A stretch of 64,000 nucleotides of DNA from Jaapia argillacea MUCL 33604 (taxonomy: Eukaryota; Basidiomycota; Agaricomycetes; Jaapiales; Jaapiaceae): assembly GCA_000697665.1 (NCBI GenBank), contig KL197722.1:469012-533011 (forward strand), read 5' to 3'. The notes under the pieces are model-generated. The model was given only the letters and a program-made list of their open reading frames with translations. It did not search any database and was not told where the DNA came from. Shown here in pieces: positions 33,469-44,457 of this stretch (positions are counted from its first letter, which is position 1; every line of letters begins with the position of its first letter). Made by a program: the position numbers and the translations under genes.

Positions 33469-34292
33469 ATGCAGTGTTTCCGAAGTGGTGTATCCCAAAA
33501 TCTCAGGAGGACTTCGCTGAGTCTGCGTTCCTCTGCGGTGAATGCGACTGCACTCAGGCTGACCGCCGGAGCATGGGGTTTGAACTCGAGGGCTGGATAC
33601 GCGACAGACGCGGATGCGACAACGAAAATTGAGCGCACACCGGTATGCATTTCACTTCGATACCGAGTCGCAGAAAATGACCTCTGTCCCGCAACCCAGA
33701 CACGGAAGCCACGCTGGCAACGAAGCCCCACCCCTGACATGGTGTTCTCCGGGCCTCTCGCCATGCCCCCATTACCTGCTCAGACGCCCAAACAAACATC
33801 ACCCCTTGTAGAGTCCGATGTCCAAGAGTACCTGGTGCCGTTATATTCGCGTGGTTGGATCGTGTTCGCCGCGCCCAAGCCCAAAACTTGGTATAAGCTC
33901 TTTAAAATCATCGAGTTCCAAGATCGTAAGGAAATGTTGAAGTTCTCTTCGGAGGCCTTCGAAGCTGCTGAAGCGGAGGATGTGGGTGTCTTGCTTCCCT
34001 GGATCTATTGTATTAAAACTGAACCTGCATGCTGCAGCGATTTTTCCATGTCGAGCTTGAAAGCAGCCCTTGCCGTATGTATGTCCGTATCGGTACGCTC
34101 TTCCAACCGGAAGGCGTTTCTGGCGATCCACGCAATGCCCGTGGCATGCGAGTTACACATGGAGATGTACGGCTAGCTCTTACACTCGAGCAAATCTTGG
34201 ACGACAAGTATTCCGCCGTCGCGAAAGCTGCTCAGCAGAACAAAGCAGGACATTTCGACTCGTTAAAGCTTTTGGAGAATGGCCCAGCATGA
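33469..34292 (+). CDS. Pterin-4a-carbinolamine dehydratase-like protein, probably mitochondrial
   Basis: Exons 33469-33642, 33784-33981 and 34038-34292 join in phase 0 to give 208 residues. The N-terminus (MQCFRSGVSQNLRRTSLSLR) is basic and Ser/Arg-rich, like a mitochondrial targeting peptide. The core has the PCD layout: VQEYLVPLYSRGWIV, WYKLFKIIEFQD followed by SSEAFEAAEAED, then a strand and VTHGDVRLALTLEQIL at the end. Family members recycle 4a-hydroxytetrahydrobiopterin, or act as DCoH dimerisation partners. The usual HHP catalytic motif after the AE helix is not seen: the splice gives AED then RFFHVELES, with a single His. Either the intron is misplaced or this is a divergent, non-catalytic member. 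The gene follows ERD2 on the same strand. Confidence 0.55.
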
Positions 34293-34728
34293 GGAAAGCC
34301 GGGATTCAGGAGAGTGGGTCGTGGATGGGAGGGGCGGTGTTGTCTGCATTTCATTGAATTATGAATGCTGCAGGAAAAGGCCCTGAGGTGGGTTTAATGT
34401 AGCGTAGTTGGGCGATCTGCCATTCTGAGCAAACATGATTCCATTCAGTTTTGTGTGGGATGTCCGGGCCGATTCTCACGACCAATAATTTCGCGCTTTG
34501 AGACCATGTCCTGCCAGCGGCCCAGTTTCATTCCCGCCCCCTCGTCCCGAATCCACAAATACACGCCTCGTTCCCTCCTCCCTGTGGGTTCGCGGTCGTC
34601 GCGTACTAATCCTGGGTGCTGCATTCTCACCCATACACTCTTTTCTTCTGCTTGTCATCACGAACCCCCTTGACGACCCCCCGGAACGTTAACGACTCTC
34701 GCTTGACTTCGGTGCTCGTATAATTATC
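34293..34728. other. Intergenic, no supported gene
   Basis: Open frames on both strands are short and overlapping. It holds the promoter of the membrane hydrolase gene. Confidence 0.5.
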
Positions 34729-36954
34729 ATGTCGGACGATACTTCTGACAACGAAGTGGATGTTTCTGAAAAGGCTTTACCGCCACGCCGACGAGACTTT
34801 TCGTTCTATGTAGTACTGGTTTGTGCGGTCATACCATTGTGGTCTGTTATACCCTTGTCTTGGGCTTTCGTGCTACATACCCTTTGGACGGGAAAAGTTT
34901 GGATCTTGTCGTGGCATGGGAAGGGGTGGTTCGCTGCTGCTCTGTGCGAGGTGAGTTTCGTCGTTCACTCTTGATTTGACACATGGTGTTGCGAGATGGA
35001 GGAGGAAGTGTCGATGAAGTGGAGAGCTGGAGAAGAGGGTAGATTTGACTGAATGTTTATACTACCATTGTGGTTATATCAGCTCTGTCGAGGCTGTACA
35101 TCGCGTTATGTCAGGCCATCATGAGGCTGTTCCTGATTTCTTCGTTTATTCTTGGAGATGTCCTCGACCTTCATCCCATGCAAGTCCCCAGACTTGATTT
35201 CCCTTCTCTTACGACACAGATTCCCCTTCATTCACTTCTCTAATTTTATACCAACCTTCTTCCCACATCTCATCGTGACCTCCCTCCTAGGTCTTCTTCA
35301 GCATTCACCAACTCCAACTCGCTCGATTTGTCTCGACGACACCTCCAAAACCTCCAGGCAACCTGCTCGAAATCCAAGCCGCCTTCTCCCGAATCCTCCA
35401 ATGCGGCCTCGCCTCTCTCCCAGAAGACGGTTTCGACGAAGAGACACTCGACGACGAACGACCAGGTTCTCCAGCCGAACACTTAACACAACTCGAGCCC
35501 TCCGACCCCCGCGCTATCGATTTCCGTAACAGCCTACGGGCATGGTTCCGCTGGGTTCCATGGTCCCACATCCGGAAACAAGAAGTATACGCTTGGCTTT
35601 ATTGTTCCATCTTTAATGCTGTTTTGCCCGAGGAGGAGAAGTTGTCCAAGGCGCATAAGGCGGTATTGGATGATACGGTTCAGAAGATTGAGATGAGGTG
35701 TGGGGTGAAGATACCGGATGGGAGCAATCCGAGTGTCAGACCGTTGAGATTGACTTTGGATCTGGTTAATCTTTCGTTGAGGCCTTTTGGGTGGTACTTT
35801 TTCGTTGCAGTGGTCAACCGGTTGCTTAGGGTTTGGTACACTCGACAATGGGGTGTCACTTTTGGTCGTTACCAAGGTCTTGAGTAAGTTCTCACTCTTC
35901 AACTCCTCCCTTTCACATACGTTCCAGTCCGCTGACTTGCTCGCCCTATCAGATACATGCTCCATACCCCATCAACCTGGTCACCCACTACCGGCCCATC
36001 CCCAGTCGTCTTCATCCATGGTCTAGGGTTAGGTCTAGCCCAATACAACTTATTCCTCTCTCATCTCCTTCAAATCCTCCCCGACCGTCCGGTGCTGGTA
36101 CCAATTCAGCCGCACGTTAGCCAGGACGTTTTCCATAGGAGGTTCTTGGATCCCATGGGGAGGCACGAGATGGCGGGGGCTTTGGAGGGGTTGGTGAGGA
36201 GCTTGGGGTGGGTCGGAGAGGATGATGCAAGTGAGGGACAGTTGAGTGGGAAGATCTTGGAGGTTAGCGGTAGCAAATGGATGGAGAGGAAGATTACGGT
36301 GATGAGTCATTCGAAGTGAGTTGGGGTTTGGAAGATGGAAATGCCGGTATATGCTGATGATCTTGGCGTGTAGTGGGTCGTATGTCCATGCCTGGATACT
36401 CAAAAATAATCCGAACATGATTGGGAGATCGTGTTTCGTCGATCCAGTCACTTTTTGTTCTTGGGAAGGAGGTTCGTCGCTTCTCTTCGTTCTCTACTCA
36501 ACAATTCCCAAACTAACACCAACATCAATCATCAGATACGTGCTACAACTTCATTTACAAACCCTGTTCCACCGGCATTGAACTTATCATGCGGTACTTT
36601 GTGGGTTCTGAACTTGGAGTAGCGAATTTGTTGCAACGCCATTTTGATTGGACTTCAAACTCGCTTTGGTATGAGGAGATTCCGAATGCGCGGGACCCGA
36701 ATAAGACTATGTTCTTGCTTGGGGGAAAGGATGCTATTGTCGATGCCGAGGTTCGTCAATCTTCTGGTCTCTCTCCTCGTGTTCGATGCTTAATTCCGTT
36801 TTGTTTTGTTTTTACCCAGAGGGTGAAGCGATACCTTACTTCGCATGGTATTCGGAAAGGACTTTGGTTTGACCCGGATGGACGACATGGGCAGGCGTTG
36901 CTTGTGGGTGGGGATGGTCATTCGGAGATCCTTCGTTGGCTGCACGATGAATGA
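34729..36954 (+). CDS. Membrane-anchored alpha/beta hydrolase
   Basis: Starts MSDDTSDNEVDVSEK. Two N-terminal membrane segments follow (FYVVLVCAVIPLWSVIPLSW and the region joined by a long, about 340-nt, intron to VFFSIHQLQLARFVS). A helical middle region (LRAWFRWVPWSHIRKQEVY) precedes the hydrolase core: VVFIHGLGLGLAQY (oxyanion HG motif), nucleophile elbow MSHSNGSYVHAW, Asp in LLGGKDAIVD and His in GGDGHSEILRW, so the Ser-Asp-His triad is complete. About six introns. The layout is that of fungal lipase-like or acyltransferase-like membrane hydrolases; the substrate is not predictable. An intact gene as read. The next gene on the right is convergent. Confidence 0.8.
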
Positions 36955-37381
36955 TGGTATTGACGCTGAGTGAGTTTTTTGACGCGTATGAAGTAATGGC
37001 TGGGGAGACGACGGGTGACGTTTAGATTTTCTTCGACATACCAGACTTTTCAGTCGAACTCTTTGCTGTTTATTCCAACATACAGTACCTCTTGAATACC
37101 CTTACATTATCTCTCGTATATTTGTCTGTTGTTCGTCACTCGTACCTAGATATCTTTGTTACTCGTATACTTAGTACTTTTTGGCTACCGGTGTCCCGGC
37201 CTACAACTTTGCAACAGGTGTATTGACCGGCATATATGCCCAAACGTCGTCAGGTAGCTGAACCACATCAACATTTCTGCGAGTGTATTCCGAGATATGT
37301 CTACACGATGGCCTTTTAGTTTATAAGCATGTCAAAGGGAAAATGAGTGAAACGATCTGAACACTGTATTGTACCTCCATC
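36955..37381. other. Convergent intergenic space
   Basis: AT-rich 3' flanks of the hydrolase and the NACHT-WD40 gene; nothing else seen. Confidence 0.5.
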
Positions 37382-40300
37382 TCAATCAAATCCTAGGAAA
37401 AGCACCTTCCCGTTCCCGCCGCCGAGAGCCATTACTCTCCCGTGCACCGCATACTTGCCCCGGTAAACTGGTGGTACCCAGCATAGTGGTCTCCCCTGTG
37501 GGTTCAGGACCCAACCCTCGTGCAAGCGAAATTCACTTGTATTGGCACGGGACTGCTGGATGGGAATGGGATGCGTCCTGGCAACTCTGCCCTCTACGCT
37601 CCCCTCACTATTTCCTGAAGTTTCCATCGTGACCTCCTCCAGATATATCATCCCAGGTTGCTCACGAGGATTGGAATGATTTCCAAGTTCTAGAGGCATC
37701 GTCGGGACAAGCCCTCGAAGCCTCCTCGACGTCCGAAACAACGACTGGGGAGTACCACTGACCAGATCCCACTTGTCCCACACATAGGTGAAGCCACCAT
37801 GCGGAGTTGACATCGATATTAAAGACTGACCCTGGCCGACGAAGTAAACCTGTCGCACGGCACATCCGGAGCGTCCCAGCGGCGCCCTTGGCAATCCTGT
37901 TTTTGGATCCCAAAGAAGGATCGTCCCATCCCAAGACCCGGTAGCCACCAAACTACCGTCCTCAGCATAGTCTATGCACTCAATCCACTCCGAGTGTCCT
38001 CCTGCATAGGGTTCAAAATCCTGCTGCCGTTCGAATCTCCAGAATTTGATTGTCTTGTCGTTGGATCCCGAAACGATGTATTGTCCATCCAGCGAAAATC
38101 GCACAGTGTTCACCTGAGCTGCGTGTCCCCTCAAGGAGGTTATGAGGTTTCCCGAGGCGACCTCCCATACTCGAATGATGTTGTCGGATGCTGCAACAAG
38201 CTGGCTGTCGGGAGAAAAGGAGACCGACAGGACCCAACCAGTCGGGCCGGTGAATATACCGTGGATATCGCCAGTCACTGCATTCCAGACTATCACCCCA
38301 CGGTATTTGGTGCCAATGGCTGCATACTTGCCATCGGGTGATAAAGTTGAGGTCTCGGGGGAATACAACTCGGAATCCCTTAGCTCACATTTTACCTCTC
38401 CAATGTTGAGATCCAATATGGCAGGCCAGCAAAGCATTGAATTGGAAGAACGAGATATGAGGCGGCGTAGTTCCAGCCGGCTCAACCATATGTCGTCGTC
38501 TGATGCAAATGATATTCATCAGGCGAGCATTCCAGCAGGATGGGATGATTGCTTACCATAATCCGACGGCGCCGAATGGGATACTGTGCGTTCCACGAGG
38601 CCGGTTTCTGCACACCAGACGTACATCGTCTGGTCCCACCTCCGCCCCATCTCGCCGAAAAGTTTCTGGTCTGAGAGAAAACCAGCGAAGTGGCTCTTTT
38701 CACCCGAATCACCCTCGTCTCCCAACCTCAGTTTCAGCTCTCCTGTAGGTCCGTCCCAGAGATTGAGGGTGCCTTCGTATGAGCGCGACAAAATCTGTTC
38801 GCTGTTGGGCGAAATTGAAACTGCATGCACCTCGTGTGGCACATCGATCGTGCGCAAACAACGGCTCCATACCCGCTCTGCTCCATGCAACACGTGGACT
38901 CCACCAGAAATAGTTTCTGGATAAAGCTTGCGAAGGAGAGATTCTGTCGGGGAGAAGAGGAGGAATGAGAAATAGGTTTGAGCAGGGCATTCCTTTACGG
39001 CAGGATAAAATTCGAGAACGGCCCGATATGCGTCGTCCATCACATCCTTATAGTCAAGCTTTGTTCCGACAGTCTTCTTGAAACCACAAATTAGTATGCA
39101 GACACCTAAACTTCAGTGAGGACCTACAGAGTGCCAAGCTCTGGCTTTGTTAAGGGAGGATACACATGTGCGTAAATCGCCCAAAAGGCTGAGCGTTTCG
39201 ATCCAATTCAACAATTTGGTGCCGCAAAACTGATCCAGAGCTTGAAGAAGGTCAGAATCCTGCTTTGCATCGTACTGTACCAAAGCCAAGTGATCCGCCC
39301 AATGTCGGCATGCATAAGCAAGGAGTCCGGAGATAGTCTCTGCTGGTCGAAGAGCCAGGTTCTGGACCTCGGCATCGAACTTGTAACGACCGATATCACA
39401 GATATCGGGTTTCAGTGCTTGCATACAGCCCAACAGTCGCACTAGGATTTCTTTGTGAAGACGTTCTGGGCAGATGTAGCACTCGGGAGGCGCCCGCGTC
39501 TGGTCCATCAGAAAGTCGCGAAATGACGTGTGGATGGCAAGAATGGGCTGATCTCCGCGTTCGGGAACGATTAGGACAGGTCGGAAGTCCATCAACAGCC
39601 CCCGAAGATCGCCTGCACGGAGGCCACGAAGTTCGCATAGGTCCTCGATCGTTAGGGGAGTTTGGAGAAGGATAATTGTGCCAAGGACCGTGCGGCAAAG
39701 AGCGCGACGGCTGTCGACCAACTCGTTCGCTGCGTCCCTCAAAACCTGTTTGTACAGGCCATCAAGGACCCTTCGCCATCCACCAGGTCTGGCAGAAAGG
39801 TCCACCACTTCTCTAAGACAGTATTCCGGGTCTCCTCGATAATTTTGAATGTACATGCAGACCGTCGAAGCAAAGATGAAGAGACCTCCGGCCATTTTGA
39901 CCAATTTCTCGATGTAGTCTGATGATGGCCAGGAATCGGGGAGTTTTCTGATCTCGGCAGCCTGGCGTAGCTGATTAGAGATGAAGACGCGGATGTCGGA
40001 GTTTCGGATGTGAGGTTCCACGTCGTGGAGGTAAAGAACTTCGTCGCAATCGCGCTTGTACGTTTGTTCGAAGGATGGAATGGGGCGGCCACTAATGAAG
40101 ACTTTGAGTGACGGAATCAAAGGAATACATTGATGGAGGGCTTGTAAAATCCGTTTGGGTGTCGTGCGGTCATCACACTCGTCCAAAGCATCGATGACGA
40201 AGAATGTTGGTCTCTGGCTCCGTCCTTCAGCTTGGATGGATAAGAGGGGGTCGATGATGAGACGTTTCAGCTGCTCGTACAACAGCGCACCACGGAATTC

Positions 40301-41593
40301 TCGGGACTTGACCACCTCGAAGAATCTTAGGCGAAATCGACGATCATGCTCGGCAAGGAGGTACGCGAGGGTTGGGAAGATCATGTCCATATCCCTTTCT
40401 GCCGCTGACAATCTTGAGGAACAGAAGAAGGATGCGCTGAGTATTTTGTCGTTTGATGCCAAGATTTGGGCGACGGTGAGCGCAATTGTCGTCTTTCCGG
40501 TTCCGACTTCCCCACTCAACCAGAACATCTGCCCTTTGGCGTCCTTGTTATCGATCCATCCCTGGATCTCCTGTAATACACCTGCACGAGTGTTCTCTAG
40601 ACAATGAGGGCTGTCGACATGGTCATATTGAGCTTTGAAAGCACGAGGTAATCTCTCTAAATTGACTGGAAATATCGAGTAGTAAGATCGGGAAGATGTT
40701 GAATGAAAGTGGGTTGTGAGTACCTGCGTCATTGAGTTCCTAAATGGCGGGCTTTAGAATTTCAATTCTAGGCACTATGACTGGAGACCTACCTCGACCT
40801 CCTCTTTCATCCGAGAAGTAATGGCGAGCTGTTCCATGACCGAGTCAAGGATACGTCTAGACACAACACACAACGACGAACCGTCACACGAGAAACAAAC
40901 ATCTCGATTTTTCTGAACAAGTTGACGATCAACTGTGCATCATCAGATCTTTCGATAAAGTGTCTGGGGCTGCTGTGATTTTGGATTCTCTCGATGTCAG
41001 CCTCTGCTTGTGGGAGATCCCTGCGAACCCCTAATAAATCCCGAAATTTGGGAGGAAGCGGGAGAAACAACGTTACTTGGCAAATTACTTTGATGGAGGG
41101 ATGGATGTCCTGACCGCCACCGTAGGAGGTTTGGAAAACGTCGTTGAGTTGTTTGATAGACTGCAGCAAGTCATTGAAATCTTTAGCATTCTGGTTTGTT
41201 TGCTGTCAAGATTGTCGCAGTTCAGACCCAGTGACTCACCATTCGAACGCGTTTACTCACGTCCAATCCGTTCATGAACCACGCGATACCACCCACAACG
41301 GCTTTTAACCCAGGAACCGGGATCGAATCTGCCACTATGTCGAATAAGCCGACCGCATCCTTCATGACGTTCACTACGACACCCTTCGTCTCCGAGGCAT
41401 CTGACCTCTCGCGACCATCATCAGTGGTGGTGACATCAGGGGCGAAAGTGCGTGCAGTTGACGTGCCCAAAGGGCGGGGGCTTAGATCTGCGGCGCGCTG
41501 GCCTGGATCAACAAATGTGTTGGAGGTCCCAGGAGAATCGTTCGAGGTCGACGAAGGGCTGAAGCAGAAGAGGCTTTTGAGATATGTCGCCAT
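37382..41593 (-). CDS. NACHT-WD40 STAND (NLR-like) protein
   Basis: Start taken as MATYLKSLFCFSPSSTSND at 41593; ATG at 41695 is also in frame. The N-terminal region, after a Ser-rich leader, is helical (DAVGLFDIVADSIPVPGLKA, QNAKDFNDLLQSIKQLND), as in mushroom STAND proteins. The NACHT domain has Walker A WLSGEVGTGKTTIALT, Walker B FFVIDALDECDD and a following sensor region SLKVFISGRPIP. A helical linker with IHTSFRDFLMDQTRAP and YACRHWADHLA follows. The C-terminus carries a run of WD40 repeats, for instance VSFSPDSQLVAASDNIIRVW, VRFSLDGQYIVSGSNDKTIK and ATGSWDGTILLWD. NACHT-WD40 proteins act in fungal non-self recognition and programmed cell death. WD blades are diverged from each other, not the near-identical arrays of fast-evolving HET members. 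Several introns (39.05-39.11, 40.73-40.81, 41.17-41.26 kb). A LINE fragment lies about 0.3 kb upstream. Confidence 0.85.
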
Positions 41594-41756
41594 ATCCACA
41601 AGGTGATTCAGTGGGGGTAAGTCACTGAGGTGATGATTCAGAGAACTAGTAGTGCCGGCGCTCACCTCCTTGGACTTTGGCCGACTCTCGCACATGATGG
41701 CCTCCCCGAGATAGCTTACTTTGGCTCAGCTAAGTTAAGCTGAAACTTGGGACCTG

Positions 41757-41791
41757 AGATAGATAGGTAGAGATAGATAGGTAGATAGGTA
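41757..41791 (+). repeat. GATA/GGTA microsatellite
   Basis: An imperfect tract of GATA and GGTA units (gagatagataggtagagat...) lies between the NACHT-WD40 gene and the LINE insertion. Confidence 0.7.
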
Positions 41792-41916
41792 CAGGAACTT
41801 TGGTATGATGATGATGAACTCTGGGATTTGTTATCCCGCAGGAAGCTAGAGCTTCGGTATGAGTGGGACTTGTTGTGATGGCGAGATAACTAGAGATAAC
41901 TGGACAAGTGACATGG

Positions 41917-41934
41917 TCAGTTGCGCCGTCACGC
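41917..41934 (+). repeat. Left copy of the LINE target-site duplication
   Basis: Matches 43099-43116 at 17 of 18 bases and directly abuts the LINE coding remnant. Confidence 0.75.
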
Positions 41935-43098
41935 GTTGACCTCTATCGTCGAACCTACGACCAGGGCGGGACAACACCGAGCTGCCAGCTTCCGGAACAT
42001 AGTCATGAACTTCCTCGATCAAAATGTTGAGCACACCCTCGAACTCGGATGGTCCCTTGGACATGAAGGCATCTGTGGAAACAAGAAAGCCGACCAGCTT
42101 GCCAAAGATGCATCAGAACTCTGGTGCCTCGATAATCCAACCCTCACCCATGCTAAGCGAATAACGAAAGCTCGAGCCCTCAGCGATTGGACGGCAGAAT
42201 GGAAATCTCGCAAGTTTACGGGAGCCTTTGCTCCCGCGAACCAATTTCCACCTGCCTGGCAACTGAAGAAACAATTCCTTATGACGAAACGGGAAGTTTA
42301 CGCCCGACGAACCCAATGCCGAACAGGACATGGTTTCATTGGTGATTACGACAACCGTTTCGTGCCTACTGAGACAACTTTGTGCAGCTGTGGCGCCCTC
42401 ATGCAAACAAGGGACCACATTATCCAAGTTTGCCCAACCTACGACGACTGCCGACACCTGATACTGGACCCTTTCCCAGAAATGAAGGTGGAGGATATTC
42501 TTGGGACGGAGAAGGGGATTGAGGCACTGACCAATTTCCTTCAGGCATCAGGAGCCTTTACGAAGACCAGAGTACCGAGATTAGCCCTGATACATGACGC
42601 AGGAGGTGAGGAGGAGGGAGGTGAGGAAAGCGATGGGGAGGGCGCGAGAGAGGAGGAGGAAGACTCAAATGAGGGTAGTGAATGGGGGGGGGGAGGAGTG
42701 AAGGTGAGAAACGCAGGAAGCATCCACACATCGCACAACCGTACGACCACATCCAGCCCAATGGAGAGCACCATAACTACCCACTAGCGGATACCAGCGT
42801 GAGTCAGGATCCCTCTAGATCAAGTCAATCAGCCATTTTCACCTTTTCTTTTTCATTCTATTTTATTTCTATTATGTACATGCATCATGCTCCTATGTCA
42901 CCGACCACCTTCATCCCATCTAGACCCAATACTGACACCACTCGCCGTAGACATTACTGCCCCACATCACCTGCAACATTATACGCAACCATCCAAGACA
43001 CCCTTGTATGAACACGGGCAGCTCTTTAGCTTTAGTACTTGCCCCGCGTCTGTACTCGTAGTTAGTGTGCAGCGGCTCCATAGAGTTCATCATCATCA
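41935..43098 (+). mobile_element. 5'-truncated LINE with RNase H end, (TCA)n tail and 18-bp target-site duplication
   Basis: The open frame to 42787 is the C-terminal end of a non-LTR retrotransposon polyprotein: an RNase H end (LGWSLGHEGICGNKKADQLA, where GHEGI.GN..AD.LAK is typical), then helices and a Cys/His knuckle (TLCSCGALMQTRDHIIQVC). The reverse transcriptase is absent. After the stop there is about 310 nt of non-coding 3' end with a TCA run (43088-43100). TCAGTTGCGCCGTCACGC at 41917-41934 recurs as TCAGTTGCGCTGTCACGC at 43099-43116, a 17 of 18 match directly at both ends. Truncated 5' end, simple-sequence tail and direct target-site repeats together define a LINE insertion by target-primed reverse transcription. 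One mismatch in 18 and an open frame suggest a fairly young copy. Confidence 0.82.
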
Positions 43099-43116
43099 TC
43101 AGTTGCGCTGTCACGC
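43099..43116 (+). repeat. Right copy of the LINE target-site duplication
   Basis: Follows the TCA-rich tail of the element and matches 41917-41934 apart from one C/T difference. Confidence 0.75.
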
Positions 43117-44457
43117 ATCACAGTCGACGTTCGTTGGCGTCACCTTGTTTGGTCACACCTCCGTCACATACCCCACTCCACCAGACTACACCGCACAAAG
43201 GCTGGTTGTTCAGAACTGCCACAACTGGTTTGCTCGTGCTACTATGTCGGTCCACCTTTAGGCGCTTTTGGTGACTGCCAATTGCTTTCTTTCAAAGATA
43301 TCACCAAATTGTGAGTAGGATCCCCGAGTACAGTTACTTCCTGAGCGTGGAGGACGTGATTCACAAGGCCCGAAAATCGAGCGGTGCTGAAGCACTGGTA
43401 TCGAGCCAACCTGCACCCAATCTGCGCTGCGCATGTTGAGAGTATTAGAGGAGGTCGAGATGATGTGGATGATGTGGCGGCGACCATGATACCCGTGCAC
43501 GACGACGCTTCGGTCGTAAGAGCCCCTTGAAACAGTGCTTGTGTTCCATCTCATCTCATCTCAAGTTTCTTTTTGCTTTTTGAACGAACTGTTACTCATC
43601 AGTATCTTTCTATCCGTAGTCGCGCTGACCCGCACCTGATAACCGTGCTCGCCATCGCAGGTACGTCCAAATTCTCTTGTTTTGACAACTCATACTTATT
43701 CACATTTGCAACTAGCTTTCCACTATCAAAACCAAAACGTAGCCACCCCTCCGCACATTTCCCACTTCCCCGTAGGTAAGCACCATCTCCTTCTCATCTC
43801 GCCATGATGTCCTAGTAAAAGGGTCGACTCCACCACGCGAGATCTCTCCCCTCTCCCATGCGACCAGAGCCCTTAAAGAGTCCGAAACCCGATACACCAT
43901 CTTCACGAGTTCTCCGTGGTGTATCTTAAGGCCGGACTGACATTCATATCTTCTCATCGGCTCTACATAGGCTGACCTGGTTCTAAGACCAAAAACCGGT
44001 TAGCAAAGGAAGAGTCTACACCTGGGGCATCGACCCTTTCTTTTGGTCTTTTGGGATCTTTAGGGGTTGGTTGGTGTCCCTTTGACGCGTTTTTTTGCCA
44101 AGCCTGACTGGACGAGGTTCTATTCCATGTTGGGTGGTCTCTGGACGTGGTTGTTTCATTTTAATGACGCGAATATCTCCTGCGCGAGTGGGGTGCATGC
44201 TATTATAAACGCACGAACTCGAGGTTCATGATTCGTGCGCGTGGTTACGTGCATATATGCTGGTTCTGGTATGCACTTTTTGGGAGAGGTGTTTGGATTT
44301 CTTGATTTTCGTGTGTGGAGGTGTGAGATCAACATGTTGGTGGTTTTCCCGCCACCTGAGCGTTTTACCTTCGTTTCCCTCTGGATGATTCCAGTGAAAC
44401 ATAATACTGACAAATTGTCAACCCCCCTTTTTGTCATAGTTTCGTTCACGGAAAACC
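43117..44457. other. Intergenic, no supported gene
   Basis: Several short frames overlap on both strands with no splice-supported structure. No tRNA-like boxes found by eye. The right part is the promoter of the J-protein gene. Confidence 0.5.

Noticed and set aside
32611-34176. A single 521-codon gene running from ERD2 into the pterin dehydratase gene
   Set aside because: It fuses the last ERD2 exons, intergenic DNA and exons of the next gene by chance absence of stops; splicing gives two separate genes.
41921-42787. Host gene encoding an RNase H-like protein
   Set aside because: The frame begins within the target-site duplication and lacks the front of RNase H; it is the end of a truncated LINE.
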